Positions 8,696 through 16,967 of a stretch of DNA of 64,000 bases are shown piece by piece. The DNA is from Sphingomonas kyeonggiensis (lineage in GTDB: Bacteria; Pseudomonadota; Alphaproteobacteria; Sphingomonadales; Sphingomonadaceae): assembly GCF_030812785.1 (NCBI RefSeq), contig NZ_JAUSTJ010000003.1:558001-622000 (forward strand), given 5' to 3'. Each line of letters begins with the position of its first letter. The stretch's first letter is position 1. The notes beneath the pieces were generated by a model. The model saw only the letters and a list, made by a program, of their open reading frames with translations. It had not been told where the DNA came from and did no database searches. Both the position numbers and the translations under genes were made by a program.

Positions 8696-10273
8696 TCAGG
8701 GCCGGCTGCGGCCCGCGCGTTCGATCCTGTCGAGCCAGGCGGCCATGCGCGCGGTGCGCTGCGGCTCCTTCGACGCCAGATCCGCCCGCTCGCCCGGATC
8801 CTGCGCCAGATTGTAGAGCTGGTGGCGGGGCAGGGTGCCGATCGCGTTGCCATGGAATGCGTGTGGCTCGACGCTGGCGCGGATCAGCTTCCAGTCGCCC
8901 GCCCGGATCGCCAGGATACGCGCGCCGCTGCTCGCCACCTTGGTGCCGGTGGTGACCATCAGCTTGGTATCCTCGATAACATGATCCCGCCCGCGATCGG
9001 TCTTGCCGAGCAGCGGTGCCAGCATGTCGAAACTGTCGACCGCGGAATCCTGCGGCATCGACCCGCCGACCAGCTTGGCGAGCGAGGCGGTCAAGTCGAC
9101 ATGGTCGACGAGCGCGGTCGAGACATGGCCGGCCCGCACATGCCCCGGCCACCAGCTGATCATCGGCACCCGCGTGCCGCCTTCGTAGATGCTGTACTTG
9201 CCGCTGCTGAACGGTCCGGCGGGGCGGTGCTTGCCGGCGCGCTCGACCGCCTGATCCTGATAGCCGTCGAACAGGATCGGGCCATTGTCGCTGCTGAAGA
9301 GGATCATCGTGTCACTGGCGATGCCCAGCTTGTCGAGGCTGCGGAGCAGCTCGCCCACCGTCCAGTCGAGCTGGAGGATCGCGTCGCCTCGCGGTCCCAT
9401 GCCGGACTTGCCGACGAAGCGGGGATGCGGCGCCCGGGGCACGTGCGGTTCGTTGACGGCGTAATAGAGGAAGAAGGGCTTGTCCTTCCGCGCCGCCATG
9501 AAGTCGACCGCCTTGCCGAGCAGCACGTCGCTCAGCTCCTCGTCCTTCCAGCGCGCCCGTTTGCCGCCGGTCATGTAGCCGATGCGGCTGATGCCGTTGA
9601 CGATCGTGTTCGAATGCTCGGGATCGGCGCCGAATTTGAGCATCTCGGGATGATCGAAGCCGGTAGGCTCGTCGCCGATCCTGTCGTGGTAATTCACCTG
9701 GATCGGATCGGCGGAATCGAGGTTCACCACGCGCCGGTTCTCGATCAGCACGGTCGGCACGCGGTCGAGCGTGGCCGGCATGAAGAAGCCATAGTCGAAG
9801 CCGATGTCGAGCGGGCTGGGGGCGATCTCGCCATTCCAGTCGACCTTGCCGTCGCCCAGGCCGAGATGCCATTTGCCGACAAGCCCGGTGGCGTAGCCCG
9901 CCTGACGCAGCATGGTCGGCAGGGTAAATTTCCCCGGCCGGATCAGCGCTGGCGCATCGCCCGGCAGGATCTGGATGCCCGAGGCGCGCCAGGCATAGTC
10001 GCCGGTCAGCAGCGCATAGCGCGAGGGCGTGCAAGTGGCCGAGGGGGAGTGCGCGTTGGTGAAGCGCGTGCCGCCCGCCGCTAGGCGATCGATGTTCGGC
10101 GTGCGGATCGTGGTCGAGCCGTAGCAGCTCAGATCGCCATAGCCGAGATCATCGGCATAGAGCACGATGATGTTCGGCTTGCGGGCAGCGGGGAACGCGG
10201 CGCCGGGCAGGGCAAGTGCTGCCGCGCTGGCCAGCAACATTCCGCGACGTGTCATCGCTGCCTTCACGATCAT
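8696..10273 (-). CDS. type I sulfatase, exported
   Basis: About 525 residues of the arylsulfatase family. The N-terminus has a twin-arginine-like signal (TRRGMLLAS...). Metal ligands are in NIIVLYADDLGYGD (Asp41-Asp42) and the active-site motif is CTPSR, with Cys81 to be turned into formylglycine. Later motifs include the GKWHLG segment and SSDNGP. It should remove sulfate esters from a carbohydrate or aryl substrate in the periplasm. Start choice is open: ATG at 10273 has its gagggg only 2 nt away, whereas the GTG at 10267 has it at 8 nt, so GTG may be real. No formylglycine-generating enzyme is in the window. Confidence 0.9.
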   Translation of the reverse strand: MIVKAAMTRRGMLLASAAALALPGAAFPAARKPNIIVLYADDLGYGDLSCYGSTTIRTPNIDRLAAGGTRFTNAHSPSATCTPSRYALLTGDYAWRASGIQILPGDAPALIRPGKFTLPTMLRQAGYATGLVGKWHLGLGDGKVDWNGEIAPSPLDIGFDYGFFMPATLDRVPTVLIENRRVVNLDSADPIQVNYHDRIGDEPTGFDHPEMLKFGADPEHSNTIVNGISRIGYMTGGKRARWKDEELSDVLLGKAVDFMAARKDKPFFLYYAVNEPHVPRAPHPRFVGKSGMGPRGDAILQLDWTVGELLRSLDKLGIASDTMILFSSDNGPILFDGYQDQAVERAGKHRPAGPFSSGKYSIYEGGTRVPMISWWPGHVRAGHVSTALVDHVDLTASLAKLVGGSMPQDSAVDSFDMLAPLLGKTDRGRDHVIEDTKLMVTTGTKVASSGARILAIRAGDWKLIRASVEPHAFHGNAIGTLPRHQLYNLAQDPGERADLASKEPQRTARMAAWLDRIERAGRSRP

Positions 10274-10298
10274 CTCCCCTCGTTCTCGCTATAAAAGA

Positions 10299-10614
10299 AC
10301 GATACTATTTATAATATCACAAGCAAATTATCATATCACGAAAGCAAAGCTTGTTTGAGGGCCGGGCTCCTCAGGAGGCAGGGTGATGTTCTTCGCTCGC
10401 GGTGCCGGGTGATGCCTTGAGTGCGGCGCGATGAGGCATTGCTATTCGATGCCCCACGCAAATGCCCTTGCGCCTTCTGGCGTAGCTCTTGGAAGCGGTG
10501 GGGACGTTATTTCCGGTGACGCCGGCCAGCCAACTCAACCTCTCCACCGGACTGCTGTCCAGGCAATTGGTCCGAAATGGACCAGCTTGCCAGCGGATTT
10601 ATGATATGATAATT
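10299..10614. promoter_or_regulatory. divergent control region with inverted 13-bp operator-like pair
   Basis: This AT-rich part of the 385-nt gap between the sulfatase and the TonB receptor carries aattatcatatca at 10326-10338 and its exact reverse complement tgatatgataatt at 10602-10614, one near each gene. A related acgatactat lies at 10299-10308. The TAYGATA core recurs upstream of other sugar genes (16864, 23866, 27112). No ORF is credible in the gap. It probably holds both promoters and sites for a shared regulator, perhaps the GntR protein encoded at 23037. Confidence 0.6.
10568..10584. promoter_or_regulatory. TGGTCC-N5-GGACCA palindrome
   Basis: A perfect 6-bp inverted repeat with a 5-nt spacer, 75 nt before the receptor start. 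The tggt/acca form resembles sites bound by FCD-type GntR regulators such as FadR (TGGTNNGACCA), but it could also be chance. Confidence 0.45.
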
Positions 10615-10658
10615 AAGATAGATAAGTTTCAAATAAAAGAATATATGGGGGAGGCTAA

Positions 10659-13374
10659 GTGACTAATCGTGCACGTTTTCTGCTCGCGACCACCTCGGCG
10701 CTGGGCTTGATGATGATTCCGAATATCGCCGCGGCGCAGGAAGCACCGGTGGCTGTTCCGGCCCAGCAAGGCGAAGGATCGGGCGAGATCGTGGTCACCG
10801 CGATCCGGCGCAGTCTCGAGACGGCTGCGGCGATCAAGCAGAATTCCGACCAGATCATCGATTCGGTCGTCGCCGAGGATATCGGCAAGCTTCCCGACGT
10901 GACTGCGGCGGAATCGCTCGCGCGCGTCACCGGCATCCAGGTCGATCGCGCGCAGGGCGAGGCTTCGGGCACCCGCCTGCGCGGCCTGCCGGACCTCACC
11001 ACCACTTATAACGGCCGCGAGATCTTCACCGCCGAGGGCCGCGCCGTCGCGCTCCAGGACTTCCCCTCGGCCAGCATCGCGCGGATCGACGTCTACAAGT
11101 CAGCCAGCGCCAATCTGATCGAGCCGGGCATCGCCGGCCTCATCGACGTACGCTCGCGGATGCCCTTCGACTTCAAGACCGGCCGCATCGCCGGCAGCCT
11201 CACGGGCGTGCACTGGTACCAGTCGCAGAAGCTCGGGCTCGATGCGAACCTGCTGGTCAGCCAGCGCTGGAACACCGGCCTGGGCGAGATGGGGCTGCTG
11301 ATCGAAGGCTCCTACGCCGACGTCAACTTCCTCGATTCCTCGCGCAACGTCAGCCAGTCGATCCTCTATCGCACCACAGCGCCGGGCTCTGTCGCCGCGC
11401 CGATCCGCTATCCGTCGTTCGTCAACATCGACTATGCGACCGCAAAGCGCTGGCGTCCTTCGGCGCATGCCTCGTACCAGTGGCGGCCCAGCAGCAATCT
11501 CGAAATCTATCTCGACGGCCTGTTCCAGGGGTTCCGCGGCCGCGGTTCGGGGCGCAATCTCACCATCGGTACCGGTCCCGCGGCCAATCTCTCCAACGTC
11601 ACCTATTTCCCGGGAACCAACCTCGTCCAGAGCATGACCGCGACCGCCGGCGCGCTTCCGACCGCAGCAGAATGCGATCGACGCCAACACCGACACCTAT
11701 CAGTTCGGCGGTGGCTTCGTGTGGAAGGCGGATCGGCTGAAGGTCACCGGCGACGTGGCGTGGACCGATTCGACCTACACGCAGAACAATCTCAACTTCA
11801 ATTACACGCTGACCACCCAGCCGACCCGTACCTTCAACTTCGACACCCCGGCTGGGGCCGGCGGCGGCGTGGTGACGCTCACCAATTTCGACCTGTTCAA
11901 TCCTTCGCTCTATCGCCTGACCACCTTCACGGACTCGGGCACCCGCACGCATGGGCGTGACATCCAGGCGCGGCTCGACCTTGACTATGCGCTGGGGGAC
12001 GAGGGTATCACCAACCTTCAGGCCGGCATCCGCTTCAACAGCCGCGATGCCGATTCCCGTGCCTATACGCGTACCGGCACGGCACCTGCGAACCAGTTCT
12101 TCTCGGTGCTGCCGCTGGAATACAGCTCGGTACCGGGCGGCTTCCGCGGCGACGAGGCGGAGACCGTCCGCTCCTGGTTGACGCCGACGCGGGAGAGCAT
12201 CATCGCGCAGGTCGACTATCTGCGTACCCTCACCGGCCTGACCAAGGGCCGCCCCGGCTGGAACGCACCGACCTATACCGGCAATGAGAAGGCCTATGCG
12301 GGCTATGTCCAGGCGCGCTACGCCTTCGACATCGGTGTGCCGGTCGATGGTCTGATCGGGCTGCGGGCGATCCGCACCGAGGACCAGATCAACGGCATCG
12401 CCACGGTGACGACGGCGGGCGTGACGACCAATGCGCCGATAGCACGCGACAACAGCTACACCGACTTCCTGCCAAACGTCAGCGCGCGGCTGAAGTTCTC
12501 GCGCGAACTGCAGCTTCGTGTCGCCTTTACCAAGACGCGCACGCGGCCGGGCTTCGGCAGTCTGAATCCCTCGGTCACCGTCGGCGCCCCTTCGACGATC
12601 TGCGCTACCGAGCCGACCAGCGTCGATTGCCTTCGCACCGCATCGGGCGGCAATCCGGACCTGAAGCCGATCGAATCGACCAACTATGACGCGTCATGGG
12701 AATATTACTTCACCCGCGACGGCTCGATCACGCTGGGTGCGTTTCACCGCGACCTGACCGGCTTCATCAACACCACCACTACGCAAGTCATCGACCCGAC
12801 CTATGGCCGCCTCAACATCACCCGCCCGGAAAATGGTGGCAAGGGGCACATCCGCGGCATCGAGGCGGGCTTCCGCACCTTCTTCCGGGCGCCCTGGTTG
12901 CCGAATTGGACGCGCGATTTCGGCGTGCTGGCGAACTACACCTATCTCGACCACAAGTCCGAGCTGGCGCCTACGCTGGCGAAGACGCTGCCCGGGATGC
13001 AGCCGCTCTCCGGCGTGTCGAAGCACCTCGCCAATGCCTCGATCTTCTACGAGAACCGCTTCCTGTCGCTGCGCGCCGCCTACAACTACCGGTCGGACTT
13101 CGTGGTGAGCTATGGCCAGGTCGCCGACCCGGCGCTGAACAACGCGCTCGGGCCGACGCTGCCGGTGAAGGAGAAAGGCCGCGGCACGCTCGACCTCTCC
13201 GCCACGCTCAACCCCACCAGCAAGATCGCGATCAACTTCAGCGTGTCGAACCTGCTGGGCACCGCGGCGACCAATACTCGCCAGTTCGACTATAACAGCC
13301 CGGACGACGTCTATGCGTGGCAGACGCGCTTCCTCGAGAGCGTCTACCGCCTGGGCGTCCGCTTCCGGCTCTGA
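10659..13374 (+). pseudogene. carbohydrate-type TonB-dependent receptor, frameshifted
   Basis: The segment encodes ~905 residues of a TonB receptor of the large Caulobacter/Xanthomonas class, typified here by the early AAAIKQNSDQIIDSVVAEDI region, a plug ending in SRMPFDF and a C-terminal VRFRL. The reading frame changes once, at about 11658-11665: the frame from the GTG at 10659 reads ...AGALPT and then nonsense to 11960, while the next frame reads QQNAIDANTDTYQFGGG onward to 13374. Removing one base near 11661-11665 restores a continuous protein. Both halves look well conserved, with no other damage, so this is either a recent mutation or a sequence error. It has ggggg-agg before the GTG. 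It should have imported oligosaccharides for the neighbouring glycosidases. Confidence 0.8.
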
Positions 13375-13463
13375 TCGGCGCAACCGGCAATGGGCGGCGC
13401 CGCGACGGAAGGCCCTTCCCGAGCGGCGTCGCCCTTCGTTCGAACACCCATGGGGAAGCAAGC

Positions 13464-15329
13464 GTGAAGCATCTTCTGGCCGCGGCGCTGGCCGCCACTT
13501 CGCTGATCCCGGCACAGGCACTTGCCCAGCAGGCGGCGCCCGCGGCGCGGCCGCCCGCCGACGACATCTTCCTCGACCACCCGTCGCAGGACCGGAACGC
13601 CACGGTGATGCCGGCCGCCGATGCGATGCCGGTGAAGTCCTTCTTCAACGCCCATGCGATCACCGACGCATCGGTGGCGCAGAGCCCGGACGGGCGCTGG
13701 TTCGTCACGGGCACGGTGATCCGCGACGGCCGCCGCGACGGCATCCAGCTCTGGTCCTCGGCCGATGAGGGCAGGCACTGGGCTGCGCTCGGCGTCGTGC
13801 ACGGCGCCGGCCACCGCTATGTCGCGCCGGACATCCAGATCCGGGGCGACCTCGTCCAGCTCGCCTTTGCCGACGACAATGGCTGCGCGCATATCGCCCG
13901 CGGCTCGCTCGCCAACCTCACGGGCGGGTTCAGCGAGAGCCCGTGCCTGGTGCCGGACGTGGCGGACGTCTCGTCTTTCATCGACAGCGACGGCACCAGC
14001 TACCTGCTGTGGGGCGCTGGATATATCGCCAAGGTGGCGCCCGACTTCTCGAAGCTCGCCGATGCCCCGCGCTTCCTCAAGCCCGACCCCGCGCTGTTCA
14101 AGGTCGATCCGCCGGCGGGCAAGGACTGGCCGGTGCGGCTGCGCATCGGCAAGACCGGCGCCTCGATGTTCCGGGACGGCGACCAGTACGTCATCACCGC
14201 CAGCGAGGTGACGGGCCGGATGCGCACCGCCACCGACGACCTCTACATGGCGACAGGCCCGACGCCCTATGGCCCGTTCAGCAAGCGCATGCTCGCCGTG
14301 CCGCATGCCGGGCAGAGCAACGTGATCCGCACCCGCGACGGCAAGCTGGTCGCCAGCTACAATCCGCGCTGCGAGGACGACTTTGCGATGTTCTGCGAGC
14401 AAGTCGGCCTCGTGCCCCTGGAGCGCGCTGAGGATGGCCGCATCCGCCAGGCGGCTTCGGTGCTGACCGAGAACAGCGCGGTCGCCGATCGCCAGGCGCT
14501 GGTGACCGACGAGATGATGCGCGACCCCTCGGTCACGCTGGGCGGGGACGGCGCCTATTATCTGGTCGGCACGCAAAAGGGCTTCGGCTTCCAATATCCG
14601 GACGGCGGGGTGAACCTCTACCGCTCCACCGACCTTAAGACATGGGTCTCGCAGAAGAAGATGATCTTCGACTGGAAGGGCCTGGGCTATGACTTCAAGA
14701 ATGTCGCCGAGCTCTGGGCGCCGGAGATCCATTGGTCGGCCCGGGACAAGACCTATTACCTCGCCTTCTCGGTGATGGAGCGCGGGGTAGGGGGCAAGTC
14801 CTGGCTGTTCCGATCGACCAGCGGCAAGGCGATCGGGCCCTATGTCAACACCCGCACCAGCTATGCCGTCGAAGGGATCGACGCCTTTCCGTTCGAGGAC
14901 GAGAGCGGCTTCTACCTGCTCTGGGGCGGCGGGCGGATCGGCAAGCTCAATGCGAAGCGCGACGGGTTCGAGGGCGAGGTGACGCGCCTGGTCGATACCG
15001 ATGGCGAGAATGTCGGCTATGAGGGCAATGGCCTGATCAAGGTGAAGGGCACCTATTTCCTCACCGGCGCCGAGTGGAACGGGCCGCTGCGCACCGACGG
15101 CACCTACGACATGATGTACGGCACCTCGAAGTCGCTGATGGGGCCGTACAGCAAGCGCCGGCTCGCGGTGCCGCATGGCGGGCACGGCACCGCCTTCCGC
15201 GATGCCCAGGGCCATTTCTGGTACACGCTGTTCGGCAACGACACGACCGCGCCCTGGCGCCGCCACTTCGGCCTGGTGCCGATCGAAGTGAGCGAGGACG
15301 GCATCCGCGTCCCCCAGATCGAGCGCTGA
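13464..15329 (+). CDS. tandem GH43-like beta-propeller protein, exported
   Basis: A 621-residue protein with a signal peptide (ends ALAQQ). It appears to hold two five-bladed GH43-like propellers: one from about residue 50 to 300 (AITDASVAQSPDG..., YVAPDIQIRGD, DVSSFIDSDGTSYLLWGAG) and one from about 330 to 610 (MMRDPSVTLGGDGAYYLVG, ELWAPEIHWS, AVEGIDAFPFEDESGFYLLWGGG). The two halves share the order of motifs, as expected of an internal duplication. The start is the GTG at 13464 with gggga 7 nt upstream; the open frame runs further back into the receptor. It follows the receptor by 89 nt and is followed by a strong terminator. Action on arabinose- or galactose-containing glycans is likely for the family; substrate not proven. 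Confidence 0.8.
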   Translation: MKHLLAAALAATSLIPAQALAQQAAPAARPPADDIFLDHPSQDRNATVMPAADAMPVKSFFNAHAITDASVAQSPDGRWFVTGTVIRDGRRDGIQLWSSADEGRHWAALGVVHGAGHRYVAPDIQIRGDLVQLAFADDNGCAHIARGSLANLTGGFSESPCLVPDVADVSSFIDSDGTSYLLWGAGYIAKVAPDFSKLADAPRFLKPDPALFKVDPPAGKDWPVRLRIGKTGASMFRDGDQYVITASEVTGRMRTATDDLYMATGPTPYGPFSKRMLAVPHAGQSNVIRTRDGKLVASYNPRCEDDFAMFCEQVGLVPLERAEDGRIRQAASVLTENSAVADRQALVTDEMMRDPSVTLGGDGAYYLVGTQKGFGFQYPDGGVNLYRSTDLKTWVSQKKMIFDWKGLGYDFKNVAELWAPEIHWSARDKTYYLAFSVMERGVGGKSWLFRSTSGKAIGPYVNTRTSYAVEGIDAFPFEDESGFYLLWGGGRIGKLNAKRDGFEGEVTRLVDTDGENVGYEGNGLIKVKGTYFLTGAEWNGPLRTDGTYDMMYGTSKSLMGPYSKRRLAVPHGGHGTAFRDAQGHFWYTLFGNDTTAPWRRHFGLVPIEVSEDGIRVPQIER

Positions 15330-15371
15330 TCCCCGATATCGGACCGAGCCTCTCCGTCGGCTCCACACTCG

Positions 15372-15404
15372 GGCCCCGGCGCTTTGCCGGGGCCTTTTTG
15401 TTGT
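15372..15404 (+). terminator. Rho-independent terminator after GH43-like gene
   Basis: ggccccggc (15372-15380), loop gcttt, gccggggcc (15386-15394), then ttttt and further T/G. It is a perfect 9-bp GC stem with a T-tract, 42 nt after the stop, and should end the receptor/GH43 unit. Confidence 0.85.
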
Positions 15405-15645
15405 TCCTACGCCTGGCGCCCGGGCGACTCGTCAAAGGACACGAAGTACACGCCCAAAGCGGGTTTTCGCGGCGCCAAAGTTGACACAGTTCCCGCGGAC
15501 GCGCCGCATCTCGCAAGATTCTTACGCAGGCGGGATCCTATTTTTCCTACGGTTTGAAAGAGCGGCGGGAACGAGCCCGACCGCGCGAGCCAAGCAGGCG
15601 AAATCCTACATTGCAATCCGGCCTGTCATCTCGGTGCAGTCCTTC
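15405..15645. other. non-coding stretch with no recognised content
   Basis: About 240 nt between the terminator and the palindromic repeats. I see no credible ORF with a ribosome site, no tRNA-like fold and no clear promoter pair, although ttgaca occurs at 15481-15486. No gene starts on the plus strand within the next 1 kb, so any transcript from here would be non-coding or antisense to the oxidoreductase gene. Confidence 0.4.
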
Positions 15646-15727
15646 CGTCATCCCGGCGAAAGCCGGGATCTCAGGCGAAGGCGCAGGGAAGGAGCCGCAC
15701 GAGATCCCGGCTTTCGCCGGGATGACG
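15646..15727. repeat. inverted repeat of the cgtcatcccggc family
   Basis: cgtcatcccggcgaaagccggg and its inverted copy ending at 15727, with a spacer nearly identical to that of the copy at 2344-2425. A third single arm, cccggctttcgccgggatgacg, follows at about 15898-15920, just before the oxidoreductase stop. Confidence 0.85.
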
Positions 15728-15751
15728 ATTGGTGGGGAGGGGACTCTCCTT

Positions 15752-15860
15752 CGTCACCCCGGCCCTGTGCCGGGGCCCACTATGCCTCGAGGATTGAAGC
15801 CAGAGCCTCTTTGTCCATGGCTTGCCTCCCGGTGGACCCCGGCACAAGGCCGGGGTGACG
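15752..15860. repeat. inverted repeat of the cgtcaccccggcc family
   Basis: Left arm from 15752 and right arm ending at 15860 match the copies at 2449-2555 and 22897-23003 with one or two changes (ccctgtgcc against ccttgtgcc). It is part of a repeat cluster downstream of the minus-strand oxidoreductase. Confidence 0.85.
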
Positions 15861-15928
15861 GTGGTATGGGGCAAAGGCGGGGAAAGAGCCGCCTGATATC
15901 CCGGCTTTCGCCGGGATGACGGGCAGTG

Positions 15929-16849
15929 TCAGAATTCGAACGGCTCGGTTTCGCGGCGTTCGGCGAGGAGGAAGGCGTCGGCGACCAGGCGCATCGGGCG
16001 GACATCGACTTCGCTGGTGCCGTTGGCGATGAACTCGGCGAAGCGGGCATAGAGGCGCGGATATTCCTGATCCGGCTCAGTGCATTCTGCCTCGCCCGGC
16101 AGCTGGAGCACGCTGCCGCCGAGCGACAGGCGCAGCGTGCCGGCATCGGTATCGACTTCGATGTCCCAGGTCTGCGGGCCGGTCTGGAGGAAGTCGAACG
16201 AGGCGCGGCCCTTGGCGTCGCCGCAGCGCAGCTGCAGCTCGGCGGCGAGCGGGCCGGCGCGGCCGATCGGCACGTCCATCGTCGCGGCTTCGACGAACAG
16301 CGGGGCGGGAAGGATCGCGGTGGCGATCGACAGGGCGTTGATGCCCGGATCGAAAACGCCGAAGCCGCCTGGCGCGAGGATCCATTCCTGGCCCGGATGC
16401 CAGCGGCGGATGTCCTCGCGCCAGTCGATCCGCACCGCCTTGATCTCGCGGCGCGACAGCCAGGCACGCGCCGGGCCGACGCCGGCCGCCTCGCGCGAAT
16501 GCCAGCTGGTGAACAGCGTGACGTCCTTCTCGCGGGCGAACTCGGCCAGCGCCTCGATCTCCGAAAGCGTTGCGGCAGGGGGCTTTTCCAGCATCACATG
16601 CTTGCCGGCGGCGATGGCGATGCGGGCCAGGTCGTGGCGGCCCTCGGGCGGGGTGCAGAAGGAGACCGCATCCAGTTCGGTGCCGGCGATCATCGCCGCG
16701 GTATCGGGATAATTGGGCACGCCATCGACCCGGCCGTGGCGGCTCGCGATCGCCGCCAGCTCGAAGCGATCATTCCCGGAAATGGCCGGAAGATGCTGAT
16801 CACGCGCGATTTTTCCGATGCCGACCAGGCCTAGGCGAAAGCGGTGCAC
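15929..16849 (-). CDS. Gfo/Idh/MocA sugar 1-dehydrogenase (galactose/arabinose type)
   Basis: A 306-residue cytoplasmic NAD(P)-dependent oxidoreductase. The Rossmann start RLGLVGIGKIARDQHLPAI, the FCTPPEGRHDLA segment, the catalytic MLEKPPAAT motif and IDWREDIRRWHPGQEWI closely resemble what I recall of Pseudomonas fluorescens galactose dehydrogenase and related L-arabinose 1-dehydrogenases. The predicted step is aldose to aldonolactone. The gene lies divergent from the dehydratase and next to a lactonase, kinase and aldolase, which together make the oxidative De Ley-Doudoroff route, so galactose is favoured over arabinose. It has no signal peptide. The choice of sugar needs an assay. Confidence 0.85.
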   Translation of the reverse strand: MHRFRLGLVGIGKIARDQHLPAISGNDRFELAAIASRHGRVDGVPNYPDTAAMIAGTELDAVSFCTPPEGRHDLARIAIAAGKHVMLEKPPAATLSEIEALAEFAREKDVTLFTSWHSREAAGVGPARAWLSRREIKAVRIDWREDIRRWHPGQEWILAPGGFGVFDPGINALSIATAILPAPLFVEAATMDVPIGRAGPLAAELQLRCGDAKGRASFDFLQTGPQTWDIEVDTDAGTLRLSLGGSVLQLPGEAECTEPDQEYPRLYARFAEFIANGTSEVDVRPMRLVADAFLLAERRETEPFEF

Positions 16850-16967
16850 CCTTAACTCCCTTTTATACGATATATATGCTTCCTATCCGCGGCGAACCAC
16901 TCTATCAAGTGCGACACGCATTTGAACGAGCCGAGCGACGACGGCTGATTTGGGAAGAGGGTAGAAT
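16850..16967. promoter_or_regulatory. divergent promoter region with TACGATA site
   Basis: The 118-nt gap between the divergent dehydrogenase and dehydratase genes contains tatacgatatata at 16864-16876, an AT-rich and partly symmetric site in an otherwise GC-rich setting. It shares TAYGATA with sites at 10299, 10326, 10602, 23866 and 27112. Probably an operator or promoter serving both genes. Confidence 0.5.

Noticed and set aside
11655..11670. Programmed ribosomal frameshift in the TonB receptor
   Set aside because: No slippery heptamer, no homopolymer and no downstream pseudoknot is visible, and receptors of this class are not known to use frameshifting; mutation or sequence error is simpler.
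15481..15560. Promoter for a small RNA starting near ttgaca at 15481
   Set aside because: No convincing -10 box at the right distance and no terminator paired with it.
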